Assembly: GCA_035285585.1 (NCBI GenBank)
Contig: JAYKGU010000107.1
Location: 1-64,000 of the forward strand
Length of the DNA: 64,000 nt
Direction: 5' to 3'
DNA from: JAYKGU01 sp035285585
GTDB lineage: Bacteria; Cyanobacteriota; Cyanobacteriia; CAKZMO01
Made by a program: the position numbers and the translations under genes. Below are positions 33,616-41,317 of this stretch, in pieces; positions within the stretch are counted from its first letter, which is position 1; the number at the start of each line of letters is the position of its first letter. The notes beneath the pieces are model-generated. The model worked only from the letters and a program-made list of their open reading frames with translations, did not search any database and was not told where the DNA came from.

Positions 33616-33902
33616 TCAAAGCTTGTTCCAAAACTCGTCCAGGTTGATGGCTTCGACTTCGCTCTGAATGTTCTGAAAATAGTCGCTCCCGGTAATTTGG
33701 GCCACCTCCAGCGCTCGCTTCTTGTGGTCAACTCCCGCCGGAGCTGATTCGCCAAATCGGTCACCGCCTTTTGCCCGTTGCGAAACGACAGGTAGCCGAT
33801 CAATCCAACAACGCTGATGACCTGGGGCGTAAACACCAGGATGAGAATCAGCCGCAAAGGCACCTGCCTCAGCCCACGTCGCCCACCTACCCATGTCGCC
33901 AT
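33616..33902 (-). pseudogene. Remnant of a sensor protein N-terminus (frameshifted)
   Basis: From ATG 33902 the minus strand encodes MATWVGGRRGLRQVPLRLIL followed by a membrane helix and YLSFRNGQKAVTDLANQLR. This is the usual start of cyanobacterial CHASE/Cache-type histidine kinases or cyclases. The continuation (KRALEVAQITGSDYFQNIQ, then VEAINLDEFWNKL) is in a different frame, after a point near 33735. The rest of the sensor is absent. A deletion has probably also removed the region after NQLRRE. The extended read-through frame down to 33429 is junk and overlaps the GT39 gene end and a repeat. Confidence 0.65.
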
Positions 33903-34030
33903 CCCCCTTAACCGATCCTCCTATCGAGCGACTCGATCTACCTCATTCAGCTTTTAATTTATCCCTCAAATATTAATTTATCCCTCAAATCCTGATATAG
34001 CTACCCATCTACCCACCTCCCCGCCTCCCT

Positions 34031-35071
34031 TCACCACTCATCCACCGACCGATCCCCATCCAACCAGGCCGTCAGGTCGTGCTCCGCTGGGGCGCAGTTG
34101 AAGATGTGCAGCCCAAAGTCGCGGGACAGGTCTTCACAAACCTTAATCCCCCGGACGCTGTTGCCCTTCGCGTCCAGCAGGGGCGAGAACGTCCCGATCC
34201 CCAACTTTCCTGGCACCAGAGCGGTAATGCCGCCGCCCACGCCGCTCTTAGCGGGCATGCCCACCCGGTAGGCCCATTCCCCGGAGTAGTCGTACATGCC
34301 GCAGGTCATCATTACGCTGATTACGTCCTGGACATAGTGCGCATCCAACGCCCGTTCCCCCGTGACGGGGTTGATCCCCTGGTTAGCCAGGGTGGCCGCC
34401 ATCATCGCCAGGTCGCGGGCGGTCACCAGGATAGAGCACTGCTGAAAGTAGAGGTCGAGGGTTTCATCGATGCGATCGCTCACCATGCCAAAATTCAGCA
34501 TCAGGTAGGCGATGGCGCGATTGCGGAAGCCAGTGGCCTTTTCCGACAGCGAGACGGGCATATCAACGGTGTGGCTGCGTCCGGTGTAGCGGCGAAACAT
34601 ATCGAGCATGCGCTTGAGTCGCTCGGTGTTGCCGTTGCCCTCCACCAGGTCGGTGGTGGCGATCGCCCCCGCATTGACCATGGGGTTATAGGGCCGATTG
34701 GTGGCCTCATCCAGCACGATGGAGTTAAACGCCTCCCCGGTTGGCTCGACCCCCACCTTAGTATTGACATATTCTCGCCCGTGGTCTTCCAGGGCCAGCC
34801 CGTAGACAAAGGCTTTGGAGATGGATTGGATGGTGAACGGCTGGTCGCAGTCTCCCACCTCAAACACGCGTCCGTCCATCGTGGTCACGCAAATGCCAAA
34901 CCATTCAGACCTGGCCAGGGTCAGTTCGGGAATGTAGTCGGCGACAGCTCCCTCATTCAGGGACTGGTAGGTTTCGTGCAGGTCAGACAAATAGCGGCGA
35001 AACGGCGACGCCACCGCCTGAATCGAACTCGCCAGGGAGGCCAAATCCTTTCTTTCAGTGTGTTCAGCCAT
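34031..35071 (-). CDS. glsA: Glutaminase
   Basis: About 346 residues. It belongs to the serine-dependent beta-lactamase-like glutaminase family, hydrolysing glutamine to glutamate and ammonia. Signatures: QSISKAF with the catalytic Ser-x-x-Lys, then NPMVNAGAIATTDLV, and SGVGGGITALVPGKLGIG near the C-terminus. It is cytosolic and of slightly greater than usual length at the N-terminus. GAGGAG lies nine bases before ATG 35071, which is preferred over the TTG six bases upstream. A MinD/ParA-like gene lies 24 bases upstream on the same strand, so the two may be co-transcribed. Confidence 0.95.
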   Translation of the reverse strand: MAEHTERKDLASLASSIQAVASPFRRYLSDLHETYQSLNEGAVADYIPELTLARSEWFGICVTTMDGRVFEVGDCDQPFTIQSISKAFVYGLALEDHGREYVNTKVGVEPTGEAFNSIVLDEATNRPYNPMVNAGAIATTDLVEGNGNTERLKRMLDMFRRYTGRSHTVDMPVSLSEKATGFRNRAIAYLMLNFGMVSDRIDETLDLYFQQCSILVTARDLAMMAATLANQGINPVTGERALDAHYVQDVISVMMTCGMYDYSGEWAYRVGMPAKSGVGGGITALVPGKLGIGTFSPLLDAKGNSVRGIKVCEDLSRDFGLHIFNCAPAEHDLTAWLDGDRSVDEW

Positions 35072-35095
35072 AGACAAATACTCCTCATGGGGGCG

Positions 35096-35863
35096 CTAGT
35101 CGATCATCAACTGCTGCGCCACCCGGTTAAACTCCTGGGTAATGGGGCTGTCGGGGGTGGCAACGCAAAAAACTCCCTCGCTGCCCAGCTTCAGAATCTC
35201 TTCAGACAGGGGGAAAATACCGGCAACGGGCACACCATAGGCGTCTTCCACCTTTTCCCGCAGGGCGTCGAAGTTGAGGCTGGGCAGGGCTTTATTGATG
35301 GCAATCAGCATGTTGCGCACCTTGAGCTGGCGGGCCACGTCAATGGTGACGGCGGTGCCCTGGTAATCCTGCTTGTCGGGGCGGAGGATGAGAATGAGGA
35401 CGTGGGAAATGGCGATCGTCAAAAAGGTTTCCCTCGACAGCCCCGGATGGGTGTCGATAAACAAAAAGTCGAGCTGGAGTTCTTTAACCAGCCGCCGAAA
35501 GCCATCGTTCAGCAGCTTGACGTCATACCCATGCTGCAGAATGCGGGCGATGTGATCGGCGTTGAAGCTGGAGGGCACGAGAAATACCCGTCCTGGTTCC
35601 GGCAGGTTTAAATTGGCGCTTACATCATAGGCTGCCGCTTCGATGCTGCTCTCGCCCCAGAGATAGCTATTGAGGGTTTTGTCGATCGCCTCTGGTTCCA
35701 GACAAAAAAGGTTGTGGATGCCGGGGGAGGGAATGTCCGTATCCACCACCCCTACCCGTTTACCTTGCTTGGCGACCACCGTTGCCAGATTAGCAGTGAA
35801 GTTGGATTTGCCAGTTCCTCCCCGATAGGAGTGAACAGAGACGACTCTAGGCATAGACACCAT
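35096..35863 (-). CDS. MinD/ParA family ATPase
   Basis: A 255-residue deviant-Walker ATPase. The P-loop YRGGTGKSNFTANLA carries the signature Lys of the Mrp/MinD/ParA class, followed by VVDTDIPSPGIHNLF (Walker A') and FLFIDTHPGLSRET (Walker B). There is no C-terminal amphipathic MinD membrane helix that I can recognise and no ParB gene nearby, so it is probably an orphan regulator of positioning or of an enzyme complex. It is followed closely by glutaminase. Two starts are possible, ATG 35863 and ATG 35854. Confidence 0.85.
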   Translation of the reverse strand: MVSMPRVVSVHSYRGGTGKSNFTANLATVVAKQGKRVGVVDTDIPSPGIHNLFCLEPEAIDKTLNSYLWGESSIEAAAYDVSANLNLPEPGRVFLVPSSFNADHIARILQHGYDVKLLNDGFRRLVKELQLDFLFIDTHPGLSRETFLTIAISHVLILILRPDKQDYQGTAVTIDVARQLKVRNMLIAINKALPSLNFDALREKVEDAYGVPVAGIFPLSEEILKLGSEGVFCVATPDSPITQEFNRVAQQLMID

Positions 35864-36023
35864 ACCGTATCAGGATAGTTGCGGATGATTGACCGCTAGA
35901 TGAGGGGAAAATGCGGCTAACGCAGAGTTATGTTAAGCTGCATCCGATGAAAATTTTGTGTCCGACGAGGCAGCAGTTGATCACCAATTAGGTTCAACCC
36001 CCAGGGGAGCAACAAGGAACACT

Positions 36024-36752
36024 ATGACAATCGCGATCGCCACTCTCCTTGCGATGTTTCTGGCCGCTTTCGTACAGAGCGTGGCCGGGTTTGGCTTTGC
36101 CCTGGTGGCCATGCCGATCCTGGCAAACACCACCAGTCTGACGGTGGTAACGCCCCTGGTGGCGATCACGGGAATGCTGACCAATACCCTGCTGTGGGCC
36201 TACTATCGCCACGGCTTTCACGTGAAGATTGTGATGCGGCTGTTGGTGGCATCGCTGCTGGGGATTCCCGTGGGCCTGGTGGTCGTGGACTATTTGCCGG
36301 AGGGGTTGACCCTGATGGGATTGGGGGCGATCGTGGCTACCTATGCCCTCTATTCGCTGGTGAGTCCTGTCCTGCCGCCCCTGAAAGGGCCGGGGTGGGC
36401 CTATGGCTTTGGCTTTACGGCGGGGCTGCTGGCGGGTAGCTACAATATTCCCGGCCCACCTGTGGTGTTCTACTGCACCAGCCGGGGCTGGACCCCCGAT
36501 GAGTTTAAGAGCAATTTGACGGGCTTTTTCTGGCTAACGGCGATCGCCGTCATTCTGGGCCACGCCCTGGGGCATCGTTTAACCGCAGCGGTGGGGACTA
36601 ACTTTTTGCTGGCGATACCTGCGGTGCTGCTGGGGATGGGGTTGGGAATTGCCCTGGCCCACCGCATCGATGCCCAGCTATTTCGCCGCATTATTCTCAC
36701 GCTGCTGGTCGGCGCAGGGCTGCAGCTCATTTCTATCGGGCTGAGCCGTTAG
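36024..36752 (+). CDS. TauE/SafE family sulfite/sulfonate exporter-like permease
   Basis: A 242-residue polytopic protein with about eight hydrophobic segments in two related halves. The first half contains FVQSVAGFGFALVAMPIL and the second FTAGLLAGSYNIPGPPVVFYC, the usual TauE/SafE repeat positions. The family transports sulfite, sulfoacetate or other small anions; the substrate here is unknown. AAGGA at about 36014-36018 supports ATG 36024 over a GTG 66 bases upstream. The stop codon overlaps the convergent methyltransferase gene by four bases. Confidence 0.88.
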   Translation: MTIAIATLLAMFLAAFVQSVAGFGFALVAMPILANTTSLTVVTPLVAITGMLTNTLLWAYYRHGFHVKIVMRLLVASLLGIPVGLVVVDYLPEGLTLMGLGAIVATYALYSLVSPVLPPLKGPGWAYGFGFTAGLLAGSYNIPGPPVVFYCTSRGWTPDEFKSNLTGFFWLTAIAVILGHALGHRLTAAVGTNFLLAIPAVLLGMGLGIALAHRIDAQLFRRIILTLLVGAGLQLISIGLSR

Positions 36753-37495
36753 GAGAGGGTACCCACCCGCATCCAGATCTGCCAGCGCACCTCAATGTCA
36801 TGCCCCTGCCAGGCTTCCATGATTTGCTGGGTGAAGGACGAAACCAACTCCTCCCCCTGATCCGCCATCAGTTGCTGCGTGGCCGACCAGGTTGTGAGGT
36901 AGCCGATCAGGTCGTGCTCCGTCCAGCGCGTGCGGATGACGAAGCTGGGCGCGTTCACTTCCTGGAAAGGAAACGGGAGCGTCTGATATTGATCGCGAAT
37001 GGCGCTGACCTCTGGTGCCCAGTAGGGTTCCACCAGCACTTTGAAGGCTTGAATCAGGCTGTGGAGGGTTTCAGAAATATCGGGCAGCTCAAACTCGCCG
37101 TAGCACCAGGCGGCGATCGCCCCCCCCGGCTTCACCACCCGCCGCACCTCCCGGTAGAACAGATCCAGGTTAAACCAGTGGAGGGCCATGCCCACCGTCA
37201 CCAGTTCCACCAGGCCATCCGCCAGGGGCACCTGTTCGGCGGGGGCGATCGCGTAGGTAATTTGGGGATGCTGAAAGGCGTGGGCAATCTGGTTGGCGCT
37301 GGCGTCGGTGGCGTAGATGGTTTCAAAGTAGGGCAGCAGCCCCAGGGCCACCTGTCCGTTTCCGGTGGCACAGTCCCAGGCAGCGTGGCGATCGCGACTC
37401 AGACTGGCCAGATAGGCAAACAGCTCTGGCGGATATTGGGGACGATAGGCTGCATACGCCTGCGCCTGGCTGGAAAAGTAATCTTTGAAATTCAT
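36749..37495 (-). CDS. Class I SAM-dependent methyltransferase
   Basis: A 248-residue methyltransferase of the UbiE/TAM-like group. Motif I is AWDCATGNGQVALGL, motif II region DASANQIAHA, and motif post I/III IAPAEQVPLADGLVELVTVGMALHWF and VVKPGGAIAAW. The HWF/YREVRRV combination resembles trans-aconitate or small-molecule methyltransferases. The substrate is unknown. Convergent with, and overlapping by four bases, the TauE gene. Confidence 0.88.
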   Translation of the reverse strand: MNFKDYFSSQAQAYAAYRPQYPPELFAYLASLSRDRHAAWDCATGNGQVALGLLPYFETIYATDASANQIAHAFQHPQITYAIAPAEQVPLADGLVELVTVGMALHWFNLDLFYREVRRVVKPGGAIAAWCYGEFELPDISETLHSLIQAFKVLVEPYWAPEVSAIRDQYQTLPFPFQEVNAPSFVIRTRWTEHDLIGYLTTWSATQQLMADQGEELVSSFTQQIMEAWQGHDIEVRWQIWMRVGTLS

Positions 37496-37550
37496 GGGGG
37501 CAATTGATCCGGCGAAAGGATGGAGGAACGAGCATTCCTACCATCTTGGC

Positions 37551-39047
37551 TCAAAAATCAAAGTAGATGTAGGGCAGCGTCTCCGACGGGGCCAACAGCC
37601 AGGCCAGGTAGAGCAGCACGGGTACCAAAAGTACCTTGAGATGCCAGTTAAACTGCAGCTTCATCCCCCGCCGCACCGCGTAGATCAGCCCCATGCCCCC
37701 CACAATTCCCCACAGGAGCCAGGCGAGGTGGGCGCGATCGATCTGCAGAGTTTCCAGATAGATCTTTTGGGCAAACTGCACATCGCCAGAGTGACCCCAG
37801 AGGTGGCGCAGCACCAGCCCAAAGTCGCGGGGGTCGGGCAGGCGAAAGAAAATCCAGGAGAAAAAGACGGTGAGCTGGGTCAGCCCCCAGGCAAAGATAA
37901 CGCCCGCTACGCTGTGCCAGGATTTGGCCAGAGCTGGGATTTTCTGGCTGAAGAACTCCATGAGCCGATGCACCGCTAAACCGACGCCATGAATCGCCCC
38001 CCAGATGAGGAACCCCAGCCCCGCCCCATGCCAGAATCCCGCCACCAGCATGACGATGATCAGATTCAGGCAGGTGCGGGCCAGTCCTTTGCGCGACCCG
38101 CCCAGGGGAAAGTACAGGTAGTTGCGCAGCCAGTCTCCCAGGGTCATGTGCCACCGTCGCCAGAAGTCGGCCAGGTTGGTGGCAAAGTAGGGGAAGTTAA
38201 AGTTTTGGGGCAGCTCAAACCCCAGCAGGGTGGCGCTACCCCGCGCTACGTCCACATAGCCGCTGAAGTCCAGGTAAAGCTGCAGCCCGTAGGCGAAGGT
38301 GGCCAGCCACAGGTCGCCGCTGCCCGCCCGCTCCAGGTTGTCGAAGCTGAGGTTGACCAGGGTAGCCAGGTGATCCGCCAGCATGAGTTTCTTCACGGCT
38401 CCGCAGGCAATCAGCCAGAGGCCATCGACGACCTGATCGAAGCGGGGCGATCGCATCGCCTGCAACTGACTGTCCAAATGGTGAAACCGGGTGATCGGCC
38501 CCGACAGCAGCTTGGGAAAAAACAGCTTGTAGGTGGAAAACTCCAGCAGGCTGGGAGTAGCGGGCGCGCCCCGATACACGTCAACCAGATAGGCAATGCA
38601 TTCAAATACAAAGTAGCTCAGCCCGAGGGGCACCAGCAGCCGCGCCCCGATCCAGTCGGCACTGGTTTGGGCAATGGGCAAATTCAGCAGGGTGCCCGTG
38701 GAGGAGAGTAAAAACGGCAGGTACCTGAAGCCCACCAGCAGCAAGATGTTGAGAATAACCCCCACCCACAGGAGGTGCAGCCGCCGCCGGTTCCAATCCT
38801 GCTGGGCAAACTGCCACTGCTCATCGGGGATGCGCCAGTCGAGGGGGGAGCCGATGGCCAAACCCATGTAAAAGGTCACCAGGGCCATGAGAATCAGCAG
38901 GGGCACGTACTGAATTTGCAGCGAAGCGTAAAACACCAGGCTGGCCACCAGCAGGATAAACAGCCGCAGCGATCGCTCTTCCTGTGTCCAGTAGATGCCC
39001 AGGATGCTGAGCAAAAAAATGCCGTAGGTAATTGACAGGAGGGTCAT
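37551..39047 (-). CDS. MBOAT family O-acyltransferase (AlgI-like)
   Basis: A 498-residue polytopic membrane protein. Hallmarks: FPKLLSGPITRFHHLDSQL, LYLDFSGYVDVARGSATLLG, NFPYFATNLADFWRRWHMTLG with the family WRRWH motif, and GFWHGAGLGFLIWGAIHG with the conserved His. AlgI/DltB-like MBOAT proteins move acetyl groups across the membrane for O-acetylation of polysaccharide or wall polymers. A partner SGNH/AlgJ-type protein is not adjacent. The exopolysaccharide exported by the 16-22 kb operon is a possible acceptor, but this is speculation. Confidence 0.92.
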   Translation of the reverse strand: MTLLSITYGIFLLSILGIYWTQEERSLRLFILLVASLVFYASLQIQYVPLLILMALVTFYMGLAIGSPLDWRIPDEQWQFAQQDWNRRRLHLLWVGVILNILLLVGFRYLPFLLSSTGTLLNLPIAQTSADWIGARLLVPLGLSYFVFECIAYLVDVYRGAPATPSLLEFSTYKLFFPKLLSGPITRFHHLDSQLQAMRSPRFDQVVDGLWLIACGAVKKLMLADHLATLVNLSFDNLERAGSGDLWLATFAYGLQLYLDFSGYVDVARGSATLLGFELPQNFNFPYFATNLADFWRRWHMTLGDWLRNYLYFPLGGSRKGLARTCLNLIIVMLVAGFWHGAGLGFLIWGAIHGVGLAVHRLMEFFSQKIPALAKSWHSVAGVIFAWGLTQLTVFFSWIFFRLPDPRDFGLVLRHLWGHSGDVQFAQKIYLETLQIDRAHLAWLLWGIVGGMGLIYAVRRGMKLQFNWHLKVLLVPVLLYLAWLLAPSETLPYIYFDF

Positions 39048-39243
39048 GGCGGGGACGCATGGGGTCAGGTCACATCAATTAAACCTTAAATCAGCCCGTT
39101 CCAACATTCTGATACCCTCGGCTAAGGGGCGAATGGGCCGAGAGATTGTTTTAATTTACCCGATGGTGCGTTGGGCTTGCGCCCCAACACGCCCTACAGT
39201 GTGATGTGTATAGCTAGTTACTGATTGCGATCGCCCTCAACCT

Positions 39244-40425
39244 ATGGCCGCTCCCGATTCAACTGACTGGAACCGTCACCACATCCTCTCTCTGGCGGAT
39301 TTCGCGCCCCAGGAGTACGACATCATTTTGCAAACCGCCAACAGCTTCCGGGAAGTGCTGTCGCGCCCCATGAAAAAGGTGCCCGCCCTCCAGGGGCAGG
39401 TGGTGACCAATTTATTCTTCGAGCCATCCACCCGCACCCGCAGCAGCTTCGAGCTGGCCGCCAAGCGCCTGTCTGCCGACACGCTCAACTTCGCCCCTGG
39501 AACCTCCTCCCTCACCAAAGGAGAAACCATCCTCGACACCGCCAAAACCTACCTGGCCATGGGCACCAATCTTATGGTGATTCGCCACCGGGAGGCGGGC
39601 GTTCCCCAGGCGATCGCCCAGGAAATGGACCGCCTGCAAACCAACGTCCGCGTCCTCAATGCCGGAGATGGCCAGCACGAACATCCCTCCCAGGCGTTGC
39701 TGGATCTGTTCACCCTCTGCACCCTGCTCGACCCCGAACAGCCCCGCAGCGAGCTACTCAAGGGCAAAAAAGTGGCGATCGTGGGCGACATTCTCCACTC
39801 CCGCGTGGCCCGCTCCAACATCTGGAGCCTCACCACCAGCGGCGCAGAAGTTCACCTGGCCGCCCCGCCGACGCTGCTGCCGAGGGAGTTTGGGGCGTTT
39901 TGCGAAAGAGAGAAGAGAGAAGATGAAAGGCAGAAGGCAGAAGGCAGAAGGCAGAGGACAGAAGGCAGAAGGCAGAAGGCAGAAGGCAACGAAATCCAAA
40001 ATCCAAAATCCAAAATCCAAAACTCCCCCATCCACCCATCCACCCATCCACCCACTCCTGACTCCTGGCTCCTGACTCCTGACTCCTTTCCCCCTGCCCC
40101 CGCCCTCTTCCTCCATCACACCCTCGCCCCCGCCCTCCAGGACGCCGATTTCGTGATGACCCTGCGGCTGCAGCACGAGCGCATGACCCAGCACCTGCTG
40201 CCCAGCCTGCGGGAATATCATCAGCAGTTTGGCATTACGCGCGATCGCCTCCAGCTCTGTAAGCCCACTGTCAAAGTCCTCCACCCCGGCCCTACCAATC
40301 GCGGTGTGGAAATTACCTCCGACGTGATGGACGACCCCGCCCTCAGCCTGATTTCCCAACAGGTGACCAGCGGCGTCGCCATTCGCATGGCGTTACTATA
40401 CTTAATGGGCACCGGAGGAGAGTAG
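39244..40425 (+). CDS. pyrB: Aspartate carbamoyltransferase catalytic subunit with a repeat-derived insertion
   Basis: A 393-residue enzyme of pyrimidine synthesis, joining carbamoyl phosphate and aspartate. The core is normal: FFEPSTRTRSSFE (carbamoyl-phosphate site), HPSQALLDLFTL, and VMTLRLQHERM then HPGPTNRGVEI in the aspartate domain. Between PTLLPREFGAF and LFLHHTLAPALQDADF there are about 66 extra residues encoded by tandem short repeats (about 39905-40105). Without them the protein is near the usual ~327-335 residues. The insertion lies in a surface loop region of the aspartate-binding domain, and the frame stays open. A small membrane-protein gene follows with its ribosome-binding site inside the end of pyrB. 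Confidence 0.95.
   Translation: MAAPDSTDWNRHHILSLADFAPQEYDIILQTANSFREVLSRPMKKVPALQGQVVTNLFFEPSTRTRSSFELAAKRLSADTLNFAPGTSSLTKGETILDTAKTYLAMGTNLMVIRHREAGVPQAIAQEMDRLQTNVRVLNAGDGQHEHPSQALLDLFTLCTLLDPEQPRSELLKGKKVAIVGDILHSRVARSNIWSLTTSGAEVHLAAPPTLLPREFGAFCEREKREDERQKAEGRRQRTEGRRQKAEGNEIQNPKSKIQNSPIHPSTHPPTPDSWLLTPDSFPPAPALFLHHTLAPALQDADFVMTLRLQHERMTQHLLPSLREYHQQFGITRDRLQLCKPTVKVLHPGPTNRGVEITSDVMDDPALSLISQQVTSGVAIRMALLYLMGTGGE
39905..40105. repeat. Short tandem repeat cassette inserted in pyrB
   Basis: Four adjacent tandem repeats: about eight AAGGCAG heptamers (39929-39985), AAATCCA heptamers (about 39992-40020), CCATCCAC octamers (about 40028-40055) and CTCCTGA heptamers (about 40056-40088). 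The heptamers encode a seven-residue protein repeat of the RQKAEGR type. Related octamers occur in the gene at 15174 and CTCCTGA units in family D repeats. Confidence 0.85.
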
Positions 40426-40428
40426 TTG

Positions 40429-40773
40429 ATGTGGAAGAAGCTGCGAGGAGGCGTACTGGTGAGCGTAGGCTATATGCTGTCGCCCCTGTCCTGGTGGAAC
40501 GACTTGTTTTTTAATTTCCCCATCGCCTATGCCGTGGGTGTGGGCGCGAGTCTAATCAACCCTGACTGGTTTCTGGCGGCAACGGCGATCGGCTACTGGC
40601 TCTCCAACGTGATTGGCATCCTCATGATGCAGTTTGGTGCCACCGATGTGGTATTTGGCGATCGCCCCCGCAACCTCAAAAAGGATGTGCTCATTGGTTT
40701 GGGTACTTCTACTCTATACACCTTTGGGGTGGGGGCGCTGGTTTACTTTCACGTCCTGGAAATCCCTATTTAG
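40429..40773 (+). CDS. Small conserved membrane protein, unknown function
   Basis: About 114 residues with three probable membrane segments: one at about 10-35 (VSVGYMLSPLSWWNDLF), one at 42-62 and one at 88-108. I do not recognise a family. GGAGGAG at 40414-40420, within the last codons of pyrB, is a strong ribosome-binding site for ATG 40429, so translation follows pyrB directly. A link to pyrimidine metabolism is not supported by sequence; co-transcription is. Confidence 0.7.
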   Translation: MWKKLRGGVLVSVGYMLSPLSWWNDLFFNFPIAYAVGVGASLINPDWFLAATAIGYWLSNVIGILMMQFGATDVVFGDRPRNLKKDVLIGLGTSTLYTFGVGALVYFHVLEIPI

Positions 40774-40792
40774 CCCCCACCAAATGTGTCGT

Positions 40793-41173
40793 TCAAACCA
40801 GCATTTGAAAAAGTTCTTCCCACAGGAAATCAGGGCTTTGGCCTTCGCGACATGCTTGATACAGCCCGTCTCCTCCCCTCACCTGGGAAGCTTTTTCGCT
40901 TAATGGCTCAATATAGCCGAGGTCGCGAATGGTATGGGGAACTTGCTGCGATGCCAGTTGCCGCTCCCGTCTGGATGGCTGCCGCTGGCAGTGGTCCTTC
41001 ATCAAGCGGTTATAGGTGCGGTAGGGGATGTAGTGCAGGGGGTTGTAACCGGCAAACCGCAGGATTAGCACACAGGCCCAGGAATATTTCCCTTCAAGAA
41101 TAGCCTCAACGACTTGGGTAAATTGTTCGGGGGTCATCGCTTTACCAAGTTCGCGATCGCAGTTCGAATTCAT
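40793..41173 (-). CDS. hetP: HetP family protein (heterocyst commitment protein family)
   Basis: About 126 residues. The first half carries the conserved HetP block: TPEQFTQVVEAILEGKYSWA, then LILRFAGYNPLHYIPYRTYN. HetP and its paralogues act downstream of HetR in heterocyst commitment in Nostocales, and HetR directly activates hetP in Anabaena. The second half is divergent and charged. The frame extends further upstream to 41254, but ATG 41173 is chosen because it leaves the usual short N-terminus. It lies downstream of hlyD and the hetC-like transporter gene on the same strand, which recalls the hetC-hetP neighbourhood of Anabaena. Confidence 0.9.
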   Translation of the reverse strand: MNSNCDRELGKAMTPEQFTQVVEAILEGKYSWACVLILRFAGYNPLHYIPYRTYNRLMKDHCQRQPSRRERQLASQQVPHTIRDLGYIEPLSEKASQVRGGDGLYQACREGQSPDFLWEELFQMLV

Positions 41174-41258
41174 GTGTCCATATCTCCAATTAGGGGGGTG
41201 CAAACGGGAGGGTGGAAAATCTAGCAAAATTACACTTAATCCATATCTGTTCAATCAG

Positions 41259-41312
41259 TGGCCATCCATTATGGAAGCGATCGCTGGGGCTTTCCCCACC
41301 CGAGGATGGCCA
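41259..41312. promoter_or_regulatory. Large inverted repeat between hlyD and hetP
   Basis: TGGCCATCC (41259-41267) and GGATGGCCA (41304-41312) are perfect inverted 9-mers. Inside lies TGGGG-CTTT-CCCCA (41285-41298). There is no U-tract. It lies 85-140 bases upstream of the hetP start on the minus strand, so it could be part of the hetP promoter or a processing/termination structure after hlyD. Confidence 0.45.
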
Positions 41313-41317
41313 GACAC

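Noticed and set aside
34079..35611. 510-codon plus-strand frame covering glsA and the MinD gene
   Set aside because: It runs across two well-supported minus-strand genes and their gap, with a low-complexity Gly/His/Gln-rich translation. It is an antisense shadow.
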